Of a stretch of 64,000 bases of DNA, positions 31,235 to 41,340 are shown piece after piece; position 1 is the stretch's first letter, and every line of letters begins with the position of its first letter. Location: assembly GCF_042648965.1 (NCBI RefSeq), contig NZ_JBHRYJ010000004.1, positions 367,355 through 431,354 of the forward strand, in the 5' to 3' direction. The notes beneath the pieces are model-generated. The model was not told the origin of the DNA, did not search any database, and saw only the letters and a list, made by a program, of their open reading frames with translations. A program made the translations under genes and the position numbers. This DNA comes from Ferrovibrio xuzhouensis (GTDB lineage: Bacteria > Pseudomonadota > Alphaproteobacteria > Ferrovibrionales > Ferrovibrionaceae).

Positions 31235-31265
31235 AAAGGGCCGCTGATCACGTCAGCGGCCCTTT
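31235..31265. terminator. Bidirectional terminator between RND permease and pccA
   Basis: Perfect 13-bp stem AAAGGGCCGCTGA / TCAGCGGCCCTTT with a 5-base loop. It has A-tracts on the left and T-tracts on the right, so it can work for both convergent transcripts. It sits 20 bp after the RND permease stop and 30 bp after the pccA stop. Confidence 0.85.
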
Positions 31266-31295
31266 GCTTATTCCGGCAACCGGAGGTGAAATCCG

Positions 31296-33301
<2,006 letters not shown>

Positions 33302-33305
<4 letters not shown>

Positions 33306-34120
33306 TTTCTTGGCCCCTCACAAGCCGAAACAAAATCAAATCCTAATGGGGTTAGTTCAGACCAAATGACAAAGTACTCGGCCTGTTTCCTTTTTCCTCT
33401 AAATGACTTGATTTGGATCAGGCCTTCGTGCTGCAGCGTCACCACTGACCGAACAATTCGATGATGCCCCGAACTTGCATCGAATCCCTTCGCCCAAACT
33501 TTCTTCGCTAACTCAATATCAAGGAACAACTTATCGGAAATATCCAAATTACCTTCCATTCTTATTAGATTCCGACCAAACTTAGCGGCGTCTTGATCTA
33601 AGAATGAGAAGCTCGCCTGCCCTATTAAATTGCCCGATTTTATTTTGCTTTCGATTACATAATCGAATCCATATGAATGATAATAACTGCCAGGCCCGTT
33701 GAAGAAATTAGGATCTGCCTTCTCCCATAATTGCTTAAGATATCGGACCTCAAAGCTCGTTAGTTTTGAGAGAATATCTATAAAAAGAATATGTTGAGCA
33801 TCTTGCTCATTGCTTCCAGCCAGCAACAAACGAGCCCATTCTTCAGTTAATTCACTACTCTCATCTTCGAGAGAAGCTTTCTCCATAAAGGGAATGAGGA
33901 ATTTTAGCGGAACCTGTTTGGGTTCAATCCCCTCGTCTTGAGCGATTTCTTCCGCACGTTTCAAGACGCGCATTGCAGACTGCCAGCGGTAAAAGCGAAT
34001 TCTTTCACTAAGAAAGTCCGCTGCTTCTGCGACTGGACCAAGAAGTCTTTGAAAAAAGCCCGCCATATCCCGAGTTACATCCTCGGGAATATGAATTGTT
34101 ATATTGGGCTTTTCTGTCAC
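33302..34120 (-). CDS. Abi-alpha (DUF4393)-like protein inserted between pccB and pccA
   Basis: Protein of 272 residues resembling the Abi-alpha/DUF4393 family (abortive-infection-associated). Similarity rests on the N-terminal pattern GFFQRLLGPVAEAADFLSERIRFYRWQ and the IEPKQVPLKFLIPFMEKASLEDESSELTEEWARLL segment. The GTG start at 34120 overlaps the pccB stop, and the TGA stop overlaps the pccA ATG; an in-frame GTG at 34147 inside pccB is an alternative start. Composition is about 43% G+C by hand count against the mid-60s around it, with many AAA, ATT and TTA codons, indicating acquisition. No toxin motif or membrane helix is obvious. Family function is poorly known, so a defence role is inference. 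Confidence 0.82.
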
Positions 34121-35649
34121 AGCGGAATGTTGTCGTGCTTCTTCCACGGATTTTCCAGCTTCTTGTCGCGCAGCATGGCGAGCGAGCGGGCAATCCGGTA
34201 GCGCGTGTTGTGCGGCATGATCACATCGTCGATGAAGCCGCGATTGCCGGCAACGAATGGATTGGCGAACTTCTGCCGGTATTCCTCGGTACGGGCGGCG
34301 ATCTTGTCGGCATCGCCGATCTCCCCGCGGAAGATGATCTCGACGGCGCCCTTGGGGCCCATCACCGCGATCTCGGCGGTCGGCCAGGCGTAATTGAGGT
34401 CGCCGCGCAGATGCTTGGACGCCATCACGTCATAGGCACCGCCATAGGCCTTGCGGGTGATCACCGTCACCTTCGGCGTGGTCGCTTCGGCATAGGCGAA
34501 CAGCAGCTTGGCGCCATGCTTGATGATGCCGCCATATTCCTGCGACGTACCCGGCAGGAAGCCCGGCACATCGACGAAGGTGACGATCGGGATGTCGTAG
34601 CAATCGCAGAAGCGCACGAAACGCGCGCCCTTGCGGCTGGAATCGATGTCGAGACAGCCGGCCAGCACCATCGGCTGATTGGCAACAATGCCCACCGTCT
34701 GGCCGCCGATGCGGGCCAGCCCGGTGATGATGTTCTTGGCATAGCCCGGCTGGATTTCGAAGAAGTCGCCCTCGTCGACCACCTTCTCGATCAGCTCCTT
34801 CATGTCATAGGGCTTGTTCGGATTCGGCGGCACCAGGGTGTCGAGCGAGGCCTCCTGCCGGGTGATCGGATCCCAGCTTTCGCGCACCGGCGGCTTCTCG
34901 CGGTTGCTGAGCGGCAGGAAGTCATACAGCCGGCGGGTCTGCGCCAGCACCTCGACGTCGTTCTCGTAGGCATTGTCGGCCACCGAGGATTTCGTCGTAT
35001 GGGTGATGGCGCCACCGAGCTGTTCCTGCGTCACCACTTCCTGGGTCACAGTCTTCACGACATCCGGACCGGTAACGAACATGTAGCTCGAATCCTTCAC
35101 CATGAAGATGAAGTCGGTCATTGCCGGGCTGTAGACCGCGCCACCGGCGCAGGGTCCCATGATGACGGAAATCTGCGGCACCACGCCCGAGGCCATCACG
35201 TTGCGCTGGAACACTTCGGCATAGCCGGCAAGGCTGTCGACGCCTTCCTGGATGCGGGCACCGCCGGAATCGTTAAGGCCGATCACCGGCGCGCCGACCT
35301 TCATCGCCGTGTCCATGATCTTGCAGATCTTGCCAGCGTGGCTGGCCGACAGCGAGCCGCCGAATACGGTGAAATCCTGGCTGAACACGAAGACCGGGCG
35401 GCCATTGATGGTGCCATAGCCGGTGACCACGCCATCGCCGGCCACCTTCTGCTCGGCCATGCCGAAATCCGTGCAGTCATGCTCGACGAACATGTCCCAC
35501 TCCTCGAAGGAGCCGGGATCGAGCAGCAGCAGCAGGCGCTCGCGTGCGGTCAGCTTGCCCTTGGCATGCTGCGCCTCGATGCGCTTGGCCCCGCCGCCAA
35601 GCCGGGCCTGCGCCCGCTTTTCTTCCAACTGACGGATGATGTCCTGCAT
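34117..35649 (-). CDS. pccB: Propionyl-CoA carboxylase beta subunit (carboxyltransferase)
   Basis: Carboxyltransferase subunit of 510 residues; the start MQDIIRQLEEKRAQ at 35649 is standard for PccB. Conserved segments: GGAKRIEAQHAKGKLTARERL, the N-lobe GGSLSASHAGKI and DSGGARIQEGV, the oxyanion MGPCAGGAVYSPAMTDF, and the C-lobe DVPGFLPGTSQE and AYGGAYDVMASKHL. It provides the acyl-CoA active site for the PccA biotin arm. The order is pccB, inserted gene, pccA. Its stop overlaps the next start by four bases. A hairpin lies just upstream of its ribosome-binding site. Confidence 0.95.
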   Translation of the reverse strand: MQDIIRQLEEKRAQARLGGGAKRIEAQHAKGKLTARERLLLLLDPGSFEEWDMFVEHDCTDFGMAEQKVAGDGVVTGYGTINGRPVFVFSQDFTVFGGSLSASHAGKICKIMDTAMKVGAPVIGLNDSGGARIQEGVDSLAGYAEVFQRNVMASGVVPQISVIMGPCAGGAVYSPAMTDFIFMVKDSSYMFVTGPDVVKTVTQEVVTQEQLGGAITHTTKSSVADNAYENDVEVLAQTRRLYDFLPLSNREKPPVRESWDPITRQEASLDTLVPPNPNKPYDMKELIEKVVDEGDFFEIQPGYAKNIITGLARIGGQTVGIVANQPMVLAGCLDIDSSRKGARFVRFCDCYDIPIVTFVDVPGFLPGTSQEYGGIIKHGAKLLFAYAEATTPKVTVITRKAYGGAYDVMASKHLRGDLNYAWPTAEIAVMGPKGAVEIIFRGEIGDADKIAARTEEYRQKFANPFVAGNRGFIDDVIMPHNTRYRIARSLAMLRDKKLENPWKKHDNIPL

Positions 35650-35664
35650 GAATCTCCCCCCGCT

Positions 35665-35688
35665 GGCCAGACAGAGCTTCGTCTGGCC
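35665..35688. promoter_or_regulatory. Inverted repeat just upstream of the pccB ribosome-binding site
   Basis: Perfect 8-bp repeat GGCCAGAC ... GTCTGGCC with an 8-base spacer, about 16 bp upstream of the pccB ATG. It ends next to the purine-rich GGGGGGAG site, so it could be an operator or an RNA hairpin affecting initiation. The rest of the 156-bp gap up to the pentapeptide gene shows no clear promoter. Confidence 0.45.
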
Positions 35689-35805
35689 GGGCACATGACG
35701 CGGCGATGACAATCTCATCGCTGGAGATAGCATATCGCGGGGCGCGGCAAAATAGCCGGGAGCCACGCCCTCACCCTGTGAAACCAATATGTTAGTGTCA
35801 GAAGG

Positions 35806-37074
35806 TTAGTGTACGGGCTTGGGCTGCGGTTGCGGCAACTGGGTTTCGGAGATGTCAGCCCCCTCGAGCAGCGCCCGCGAGAAATCCGCCTCCTCGACCA
35901 GGGCCTGACGCAGCTTGGCGCCGCGCAGGTCGGCGCTGCGCAGCAGGCTGCGGGTCAGATTGGCGGGAAAGGCCCGGCCGGCCGCCACCACCAATGGCCG
36001 CAGGTCGGCATCGCGCAGGTCGGCGCGCACCAGATAGGCATTGCTGAGATTGGCGCCACGCAGGTCGGCGCCAGCAAGATTGCAGTCGCGCAGGTCGGCA
36101 CCGACGAGCTTCGTGCCCTGCAGCGAGGCCCCTTCCAGATTCAGCCCCTGCAGGATGACACCTTCCAGCGAGGCGCCGGTCAGCACGAGGCCCGGCCGTG
36201 GTCCGATGCCGCGCAGATCGAGCCGGCTGAAATCAAACAGCCGGCCCTGCTGCCCGCCGGTCTCGACCCACAGGCGATAGAGACGGAAAGCCTCCTCGAT
36301 CGGTACGCCGAGTTCGGCCAACGGCCGGCCGCGCGGCTTGTCGTCCAACACATCCTTGACGTCGGCACCCTCCATCATGGTCTTGTCGAGCTTGACGCCG
36401 ACCATCACGGCGCCGCGCATCTGCGCGTCCTTCAGGTTGGCGCCTGACAGATCGGCGCCCGAGAGGTTGGCGCCTTCCAGACGCGCCGCGGCAAGATTGG
36501 CGCGCGTCATCACGCAGTTCACCATGATGGCGTCGGTGAAGTCGGTGCGACCGGCGCTGATGCCGGTAAGGTTGGCACCGGTCAGGTCGGCAGCGACCAG
36601 CCGCGCGCCGGCAAGATCGACGGCATCGTGATCCGGCTTCTTGAGTTGCATCTTGCCGGTGATGTCGCGCTCGGCGATGACGCCATCGCGCATGTCGGCA
36701 TCGTTCAGCCGCGCGCCGGTCAGGTCGGCGCCGCGCAAGGACGCGCCACGCAGATCGGCGCGGTCGAGCCGGGCGCCCTGCATCATCGCACCACGCAGAT
36801 CGGCGCCGTAGAGTACGGCCTGGCTGAGATTGGTGTCGGCGAGGTTGACCGACTGCAGATTGCAACCGGTGAAGTCGGCGCCGGACAGGTCCGTGCCGGC
36901 CATGGTCAGGTTCGAGAGATCGCGGAACTGAAAGATCGCCCGGCGCCCGCCCGGCAGGCGCTGGCGGTACTTCTCATGGTCAGCAATCGCTGCCAGCAAC
37001 TCGCCATAGCCGACCTTTGGCCGCTGGCGCTTTTGCAGATCGGTCCCAGCCATGTTCGGCCCCCCAGCCGACAT
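35806..37074 (-). CDS. Pentapeptide-repeat protein
   Basis: Protein of 422 residues built mostly of A(D/N)LxG pentapeptide repeats, predicted to fold as a right-handed quadrilateral beta-helix. Repeats run roughly 57-235 and 300-415, with units such as ADLRGANLSNAYLVRADL. Between them is a non-repeat linker (about 236-300, RPLAELGVPIEEAFRLYRLWVETGG), so there are two solenoid blocks. The N-terminal 55 residues are a short non-repeat cap. The start ATG at 37074 is preferred; an ATG seven codons later is possible. No known quinolone-resistance (Qnr/MfpA) signature was recognised, so function is unknown. Confidence 0.9.
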   Translation of the reverse strand: MSAGGPNMAGTDLQKRQRPKVGYGELLAAIADHEKYRQRLPGGRRAIFQFRDLSNLTMAGTDLSGADFTGCNLQSVNLADTNLSQAVLYGADLRGAMMQGARLDRADLRGASLRGADLTGARLNDADMRDGVIAERDITGKMQLKKPDHDAVDLAGARLVAADLTGANLTGISAGRTDFTDAIMVNCVMTRANLAAARLEGANLSGADLSGANLKDAQMRGAVMVGVKLDKTMMEGADVKDVLDDKPRGRPLAELGVPIEEAFRLYRLWVETGGQQGRLFDFSRLDLRGIGPRPGLVLTGASLEGVILQGLNLEGASLQGTKLVGADLRDCNLAGADLRGANLSNAYLVRADLRDADLRPLVVAAGRAFPANLTRSLLRSADLRGAKLRQALVEEADFSRALLEGADISETQLPQPQPKPVH

Positions 37075-37110
37075 GTTCTTTCAAAGGAAAGAGCGTGTAA
37101 AAGCAAGTGT

Positions 37111-37127
37111 ATCACTTACAAAGTGAT
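37111..37127. promoter_or_regulatory. Inverted repeat upstream of the pentapeptide-repeat gene
   Basis: ATCACTT-ACA-AAGTGAT, a perfect 7-bp repeat with a 3-base spacer, about 40 bp upstream of the pentapeptide gene start. Size and position suit an operator. The gap up to the ATP12 stop (37075-37236) shows no convincing -10/-35 pair beyond weak matches around this repeat. Confidence 0.45.
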
Positions 37128-37236
37128 TCGTCGCAACAAACTCTGACAGTTGCGGTCCCGATAAATTCAACGCACGACAACCTTCGGATGCCGAACCGGT
37201 TGCAGCAGAGTATTGTCGGTATAAATCGGCTCTGCT

Positions 37237-37932
37237 TTACGGCCGCAGCAGGGTCAGGAATTGTTCGACGGCGTCCAGCTCCTCGCGCAGGGCGATCCGC
37301 CGCATACGCGCTTCCTCATCCTCGCCCCATTGCTGGGCCTGGAACAGTTCATGGAGTTGGCCGGCTTCATGGGCCGTGGCGGCGTCGAGCCTGCCTTCCA
37401 GCAGAGCGAAGCCCAGGACCGCCGACCCCGTGATGGTGGTGACCGCATGCAGCGCGGTCAGCCGCATGGCATCGAGGCCGGCGCAGAGCTTTTCCAGCCG
37501 TGCCGGCAGTTCGGCCGCCTGCGGCACGGCGATGATCCCGCTGGTGACCTGCAGCTGGATGTCATAGCGCGCGCGGAACCAGTCGAGCAGCGGCGACCAC
37601 AGGCCATCCTGGCTGGCAACCAGTTCGGGCGGCGCCTCGACCCGATAGGACAGCAGATCGGTGCCACCATACCGGACAATGTCGGCTGTCGTCACGGACG
37701 GATCGGCGGCCACGCGGTCGATGGCCGTGGCGGCCAGCCGGGTCAGTGGCATCCGCAACGGCGCAATCTCGGTCGTCTGCGCATCCCATTCGGCGGCAAT
37801 CGCCTGCGCCAGCGGCAGGGTCGGCAGCAGCATCTCGGTCTTGGCCGGCGTGCGCAGCAAGCGGCCGTCGAGCAGCACCACCGCGCCGGCTTCGCGCGGC
37901 TCGGCCGCCGCCGTCTTGTAAAAGCGTTTCAT
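37237..37932 (-). CDS. ATP12-family F1-ATPase assembly chaperone
   Basis: Protein of 231 residues matching ATP12, which in mitochondria and alphaproteobacteria binds the alpha subunit of F1-ATPase during assembly. The start MKRFYKTAAAEPREAGAVVLLDGRLLRTPAK and the IAAEWDAQTTEIAPLRMPLTRLAATAIDR block are strongly conserved. The C-terminal helical part includes ITGSAVLGFALLEGRL. It is followed upstream by AsmA and HAD-phosphatase genes on the same strand. HAD-ATP12 proximity is common in this class. Confidence 0.93.
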   Translation of the reverse strand: MKRFYKTAAAEPREAGAVVLLDGRLLRTPAKTEMLLPTLPLAQAIAAEWDAQTTEIAPLRMPLTRLAATAIDRVAADPSVTTADIVRYGGTDLLSYRVEAPPELVASQDGLWSPLLDWFRARYDIQLQVTSGIIAVPQAAELPARLEKLCAGLDAMRLTALHAVTTITGSAVLGFALLEGRLDAATAHEAGQLHELFQAQQWGEDEEARMRRIALREELDAVEQFLTLLRP

Positions 37933-37976
37933 GGCGCCGGCTTATACCCGCGGGCACGTCCGGCGACAACCACGCA

Positions 37977-40058
37977 TCAGCGACCCAACAGGCCCTTCAG
38001 CTTGCTGCCCAGATCCTTCAGCTCCTGCTGCGGCGTCGACGGCGGCTGGCTGCCGCTGCCGGAAGCACCTGACGATTGCGGTAGCGGCTTGCCTTCGGCC
38101 AGTGCCACGGCCTTGGCGCAGGCGGTGGCTGAGTCATCGCCACCCGACTTGCCAAGAACCGGCGACAGGATCGCCAGCGGGCCCAGCGCGGCAATGCCGG
38201 CTGCCGTGCCGATCACGCTTTTCGCCAACGCCGCCGGATCCGGACTGAAGCTCGGTCCGGTCAGGGGGCCGCGCACGCGCACCGGCGGCAGGGCCGCGCC
38301 CAGCGACACGTCGCGCGACGACGGCACCACCAGCATGGAGACCTGTTCGGTACCGAGATTGACCTCACCCTGGCCGGTCAGGCTGATCCGGCCGCTCTCG
38401 GCCAGCAGGGACTTCGGTGTCACCACGCCCTTCTTGATGTCGAGGCCGCTGACCACGCAGTACAGCTTGGTCTTGGCCGTGGCCCTGCCGAGAATGCCGA
38501 CCGCATCGGCAAGCTGCGGCAGGAAGCTCTTCATGTAATCTTCCTTCAGCTCGCCCTCGCCGACCTTCAGAATCACCGTGCCGTCCAGCGCGGCCATCAG
38601 CTGGTGCAGGCTGGCACCGGTGCTGGCGACATCGACGGCAAGATCAGTCGGCGCGCCGGTATTGATGATGTCGGTAACGCCGGCCTGCTTCAGGTAGCCG
38701 CTGAGGTCGATCTTGCTGGCGTCGAGCTTGACGGCCAGCGTCTTCGCCTTGCCGTTCAGCGCCACGGAACCCTCGGCATGACCGCCAGCAGCGTCGAGCG
38801 TAAAGGGCTTCACGTTCAGCACGCCGTCCTTCAGCGTCAGGCTGACGGCGAGGTTTTTCGCCTCCAGCTTCGGCGCCTTGAAGTCAGCAGCCTTGTAGGA
38901 GAGCACCGCATCCACGGCATTCAGGCCGTCGAGCGGCAGTGGATCGTCGCTGAACAGGCGGCCGCCATTGCCGCCGCCAGCAGCATTGCCGCCGCTACCA
39001 CCACCACCCGTGGCCGGCTTGCTGTCGCCGCCCTTCATGTCGAGCAGCGGCACGAGATTCGTGGACTTCGAGGCCAGGTCGAATTTCAGCGACGGCCGCG
39101 TGCCGCCCAGTGCAATCTCGCCATTGCCCGACAGGTCGCTGTCACCGATCTTGCCGGTGATGTCCGACAGGACGTAATCCTGCGGCCCGTTGTCCTTGAC
39201 CGCGACCATCAGCTGCAGCGGCACGGCCGGCGCCGCGGCGCCGAACGTCTGTGCCAGCTTGGCGAGGTCCGGTGCTTCGGCGATGATCCGCAGCGCGAGC
39301 CCCTTCGCCTGCATCGGCTGGGCAATGCTGCCATCCACATTGACGGTGGCGCCCGGCACGGTGACGGCCAGCTTCACCGGCCAGGGCCGGCTTGGACCCA
39401 TCAGCTCGGCGAGGCTGCCGAGTGTGCCCTCGGCGGCGATCTCGTTGCCGTCAACATCAGCCGACAGCTTGACCGCGAGCGTGTCGCCCTTCGCCTGCTT
39501 GACCGAAAGCTGGCGCAGCAGCAGGTCGTTCTTCGCGCCGGACTGCGCGTCGCGATAGGCGAGCTTCACGTTCTTCAGCAGCACGTCAGAGATCACCGGC
39601 AGGCCGTTGAAGCTGCTGCCGCTTTCAGCCACTGGCGGCTGCGTCGGCTGCGCCGCAGTGCCGGCGCCACCCGATGGTGGTGCGAATTCCCAGTTGGCCT
39701 GGCCCTGCCGGTTCTTCTCCGCCAGCAGGTCGACATCGGTCAGCACCAGCCGGTCGATCTTGATCTGCCTGCCCAGCAGGGCGAACAGGTCGACCTGCGC
39801 CGTGAACTCACCGATCGTTGCCATCTGCGGCCGGCTGCCCCAGGCGGCATTGCTGAAGCTGACCTTCTTCACCGTCACGCCCAGCGGGAAGAGGCTCAGC
39901 TTCATGTCCTCGGCAATATCGAGCTTGCGGCCGGTGGCATTCTCGACGGCGGTCACGATCTGCGGCTTGAAGCGGTTCACGTCGACGGTCAGCACAGCCA
40001 CCACGGCGGCAGCGATCACCAGGACCAGAACGACCAGCATCCATTTGACTATGCGCAT
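37977..40058 (-). CDS. AsmA-family protein
   Basis: Large envelope protein of 693 residues. It has an N-terminal membrane anchor (VKWMLVVLVLVIAAAVVAVLTV) and the characteristic start of AsmA domains (DVNRFKPQIVTAVENATGRKLDIAEDMKLSLFPLGVTV). A beta-rich body is interrupted by a Gly-rich linker (GGGGSGGNAAGGG). The C-terminal AsmA_2-like part has GVVTPKSLLAESGRISLTGQG. Members are thought to act in lipid transport or outer-membrane assembly. Its start overlaps the HAD gene stop by 10 bp. Confidence 0.9.
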   Translation of the reverse strand: MRIVKWMLVVLVLVIAAAVVAVLTVDVNRFKPQIVTAVENATGRKLDIAEDMKLSLFPLGVTVKKVSFSNAAWGSRPQMATIGEFTAQVDLFALLGRQIKIDRLVLTDVDLLAEKNRQGQANWEFAPPSGGAGTAAQPTQPPVAESGSSFNGLPVISDVLLKNVKLAYRDAQSGAKNDLLLRQLSVKQAKGDTLAVKLSADVDGNEIAAEGTLGSLAELMGPSRPWPVKLAVTVPGATVNVDGSIAQPMQAKGLALRIIAEAPDLAKLAQTFGAAAPAVPLQLMVAVKDNGPQDYVLSDITGKIGDSDLSGNGEIALGGTRPSLKFDLASKSTNLVPLLDMKGGDSKPATGGGGSGGNAAGGGNGGRLFSDDPLPLDGLNAVDAVLSYKAADFKAPKLEAKNLAVSLTLKDGVLNVKPFTLDAAGGHAEGSVALNGKAKTLAVKLDASKIDLSGYLKQAGVTDIINTGAPTDLAVDVASTGASLHQLMAALDGTVILKVGEGELKEDYMKSFLPQLADAVGILGRATAKTKLYCVVSGLDIKKGVVTPKSLLAESGRISLTGQGEVNLGTEQVSMLVVPSSRDVSLGAALPPVRVRGPLTGPSFSPDPAALAKSVIGTAAGIAALGPLAILSPVLGKSGGDDSATACAKAVALAEGKPLPQSSGASGSGSQPPSTPQQELKDLGSKLKGLLGR

Positions 40059-40750
40059 ACGGCACCTCCCAGAAGTTCATCAACCAGATCCGGAAGCTGC
40101 CGGAAGCTGCTGATTATCCTTGATGCCCCTGCCCCAAGCAGCATCGCCTCGTCATGATAGCCCCAGGACACGCCGATGGCCGCGACCCCGGCATTGCGCG
40201 CCATTTCAATGTCGTAAGTTGTGTCGCCGACCACGATTGTCGAGGCCGGCACTGTACCGGCTTCGGCCATCGCCTGCAGCGCCATGTCGGGCGCCGGCTT
40301 GCCGGCCGCGACCACGTCCGAGGTCTGCAGCGTCACGAAGCGACCGGTCAGGCCATGGGATGCCAGCGTGTAGTTCAGGCCGCGCCGCGCCTTGCCGGTG
40401 GCGATGCCGAGCAGATGGCCGGCCGCCTCAAGCCGGTCGAGGGTTTCGACCAGATCGGGAAACAGCGGCTCTTCATGGTCCGGGTGGCTGCGCTGGGCCA
40501 CCGCCGCCGCCTTGTAGGCCTCGATCACCGGCGCCGGTTCCATGCCGACCGGCAGCAAGCGCTGGATCGCCACCGCCAGCGGCAAGCCGACGGTGCGGCG
40601 CACCGCATCGGCCGGCGGCAGCGCCAGGCTATGCGCCCCGAAGGCGGCATGCATCGCCGCGACGATATGATGCTGGCTGTCCACCAGGGTGCCGTCGCAA
40701 TCAAAAATCACCAGACGCGGCGGGCTGAAATCTGCAGGGGAATCCGACAT
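40049..40750 (-). CDS. HAD-superfamily hydrolase (phosphoglycolate-phosphatase type)
   Basis: HAD phosphatase of 233 residues starting at the ATG at 40750. Motif I is FDCDGTLVDS with Asp17 and Asp19. Motif II is seen near TLQTSD, the lysine in AAGKPAPDM and the acidic motif IV in VVGDTTYDIEMARNAG. The helical cap follows motif I, as in Gph/PGMB-like enzymes. Genes of this type lie with RluC and ATP12 genes in many alphaproteobacteria. The substrate is not defined. Confidence 0.9.
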   Translation of the reverse strand: MSDSPADFSPPRLVIFDCDGTLVDSQHHIVAAMHAAFGAHSLALPPADAVRRTVGLPLAVAIQRLLPVGMEPAPVIEAYKAAAVAQRSHPDHEEPLFPDLVETLDRLEAAGHLLGIATGKARRGLNYTLASHGLTGRFVTLQTSDVVAAGKPAPDMALQAMAEAGTVPASTIVVGDTTYDIEMARNAGVAAIGVSWGYHDEAMLLGAGASRIISSFRQLPDLVDELLGGAVCA

Positions 40751-40853
40751 GGCGGCAGACTCGCACGGGCGGCCGGCAGCCTCAACCCGCCTGGGTGCCC
40801 CGACGGGCCGTCCCGGAGATGCTTTTTCACCGCGATTGTGGCACAAAGCGGCC

Positions 40854-41336
40854 ATGACCAAAGCCAAAGCCGCCGCCCGCAAGAGCATTCCCGGCCTGAC
40901 CCAGCTCGGTCAGGCGACCCGCCAGCCCGCCTCGCCCGACGAGGCCGTGCTGGAGACGGCGCCGAACCCGCAGCCGGGCGTGCTGTACCTGATCCGCTTC
41001 ACTCAGCCGGAATTCACCAGCCTCTGCCCGATGACCGGACAGCCCGATTTCGCACATCTGGTGATTGATTATGTTCCGACTAAAACTATTGTAGAATCAA
41101 AGTCTTTAAAGCTGTTTTTGAACAGCTTTCGCAACCACGGGGCGTTCCACGAAGATTGCACGGTCAGCATCGCCCGCCGGCTGGTCGAGACCGTGAAACC
41201 CCGCTGGCTGCGCATCGGCGGTTACTGGTATCCGCGCGGCGGCATGCCGATCGACGTGTTTTACCAGACCGGCAAGCCGCCGGCCGGCCTGTGGCTGCCC
41301 GACCAGGGCGTCGCCTCCTACCGCGGCCGCGGCTGA
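40854..41336 (+). CDS. queF: NADPH-dependent 7-cyano-7-deazaguanine reductase QueF
   Basis: Queuosine pathway enzyme reducing preQ0 to preQ1; 160 residues, the short unimodular form. The ATG at 40854 (MTKAKAAARKSIPGL) is chosen; upstream sequence is unrelated. The nucleophile is Cys58 (FTSLCPMTGQPDF) with Asp65, and the NADPH-binding motif is ESKSLK (81-86). His99/Glu100 lie in the conserved GAFHED. Codons for residues about 70-93 are unusually AT-rich and contain an RNA hairpin. It is divergent from the HAD gene and followed 4 bp later by a lipoprotein gene. Confidence 0.95.
   Translation: MTKAKAAARKSIPGLTQLGQATRQPASPDEAVLETAPNPQPGVLYLIRFTQPEFTSLCPMTGQPDFAHLVIDYVPTKTIVESKSLKLFLNSFRNHGAFHEDCTVSIARRLVETVKPRWLRIGGYWYPRGGMPIDVFYQTGKPPAGLWLPDQGVASYRGRG
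41108..41129 (+). other. Perfect hairpin inside an AT-rich patch of queF
   Basis: AAAGCTGTT-TTTG-AACAGCTTT, a 9-bp perfect stem with a 4-base loop, inside the queF codons for the ESKSLK-containing motif. The surrounding bases (41064-41129) are clearly richer in A/T than the rest of the gene. No T-run follows, so it is not a normal terminator. It may only reflect the codons of a conserved protein motif. Confidence 0.55.
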
Positions 41337-41340
41337 GGTA

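Noticed and set aside
31235..31265. Small RNA gene at the RND/pccA junction
   Set aside because: The stem is fully explained as a bidirectional terminator between convergent genes.
34147..34147. Upstream GTG as the start of the DUF4393 gene
   Set aside because: It would overlap pccB by 31 bp with no better ribosome-binding site; the GTG at 34120 gives a clean 4-base overlap. Kept as an alternative only.
35650..35805. Sigma-70 promoter for pccB
   Set aside because: A TATGCT-like -10 is present, but no -35 at correct spacing was found.
41108..41129. Intrinsic terminator inside queF
   Set aside because: There is no T-tract after the stem and it lies inside a conserved coding segment.
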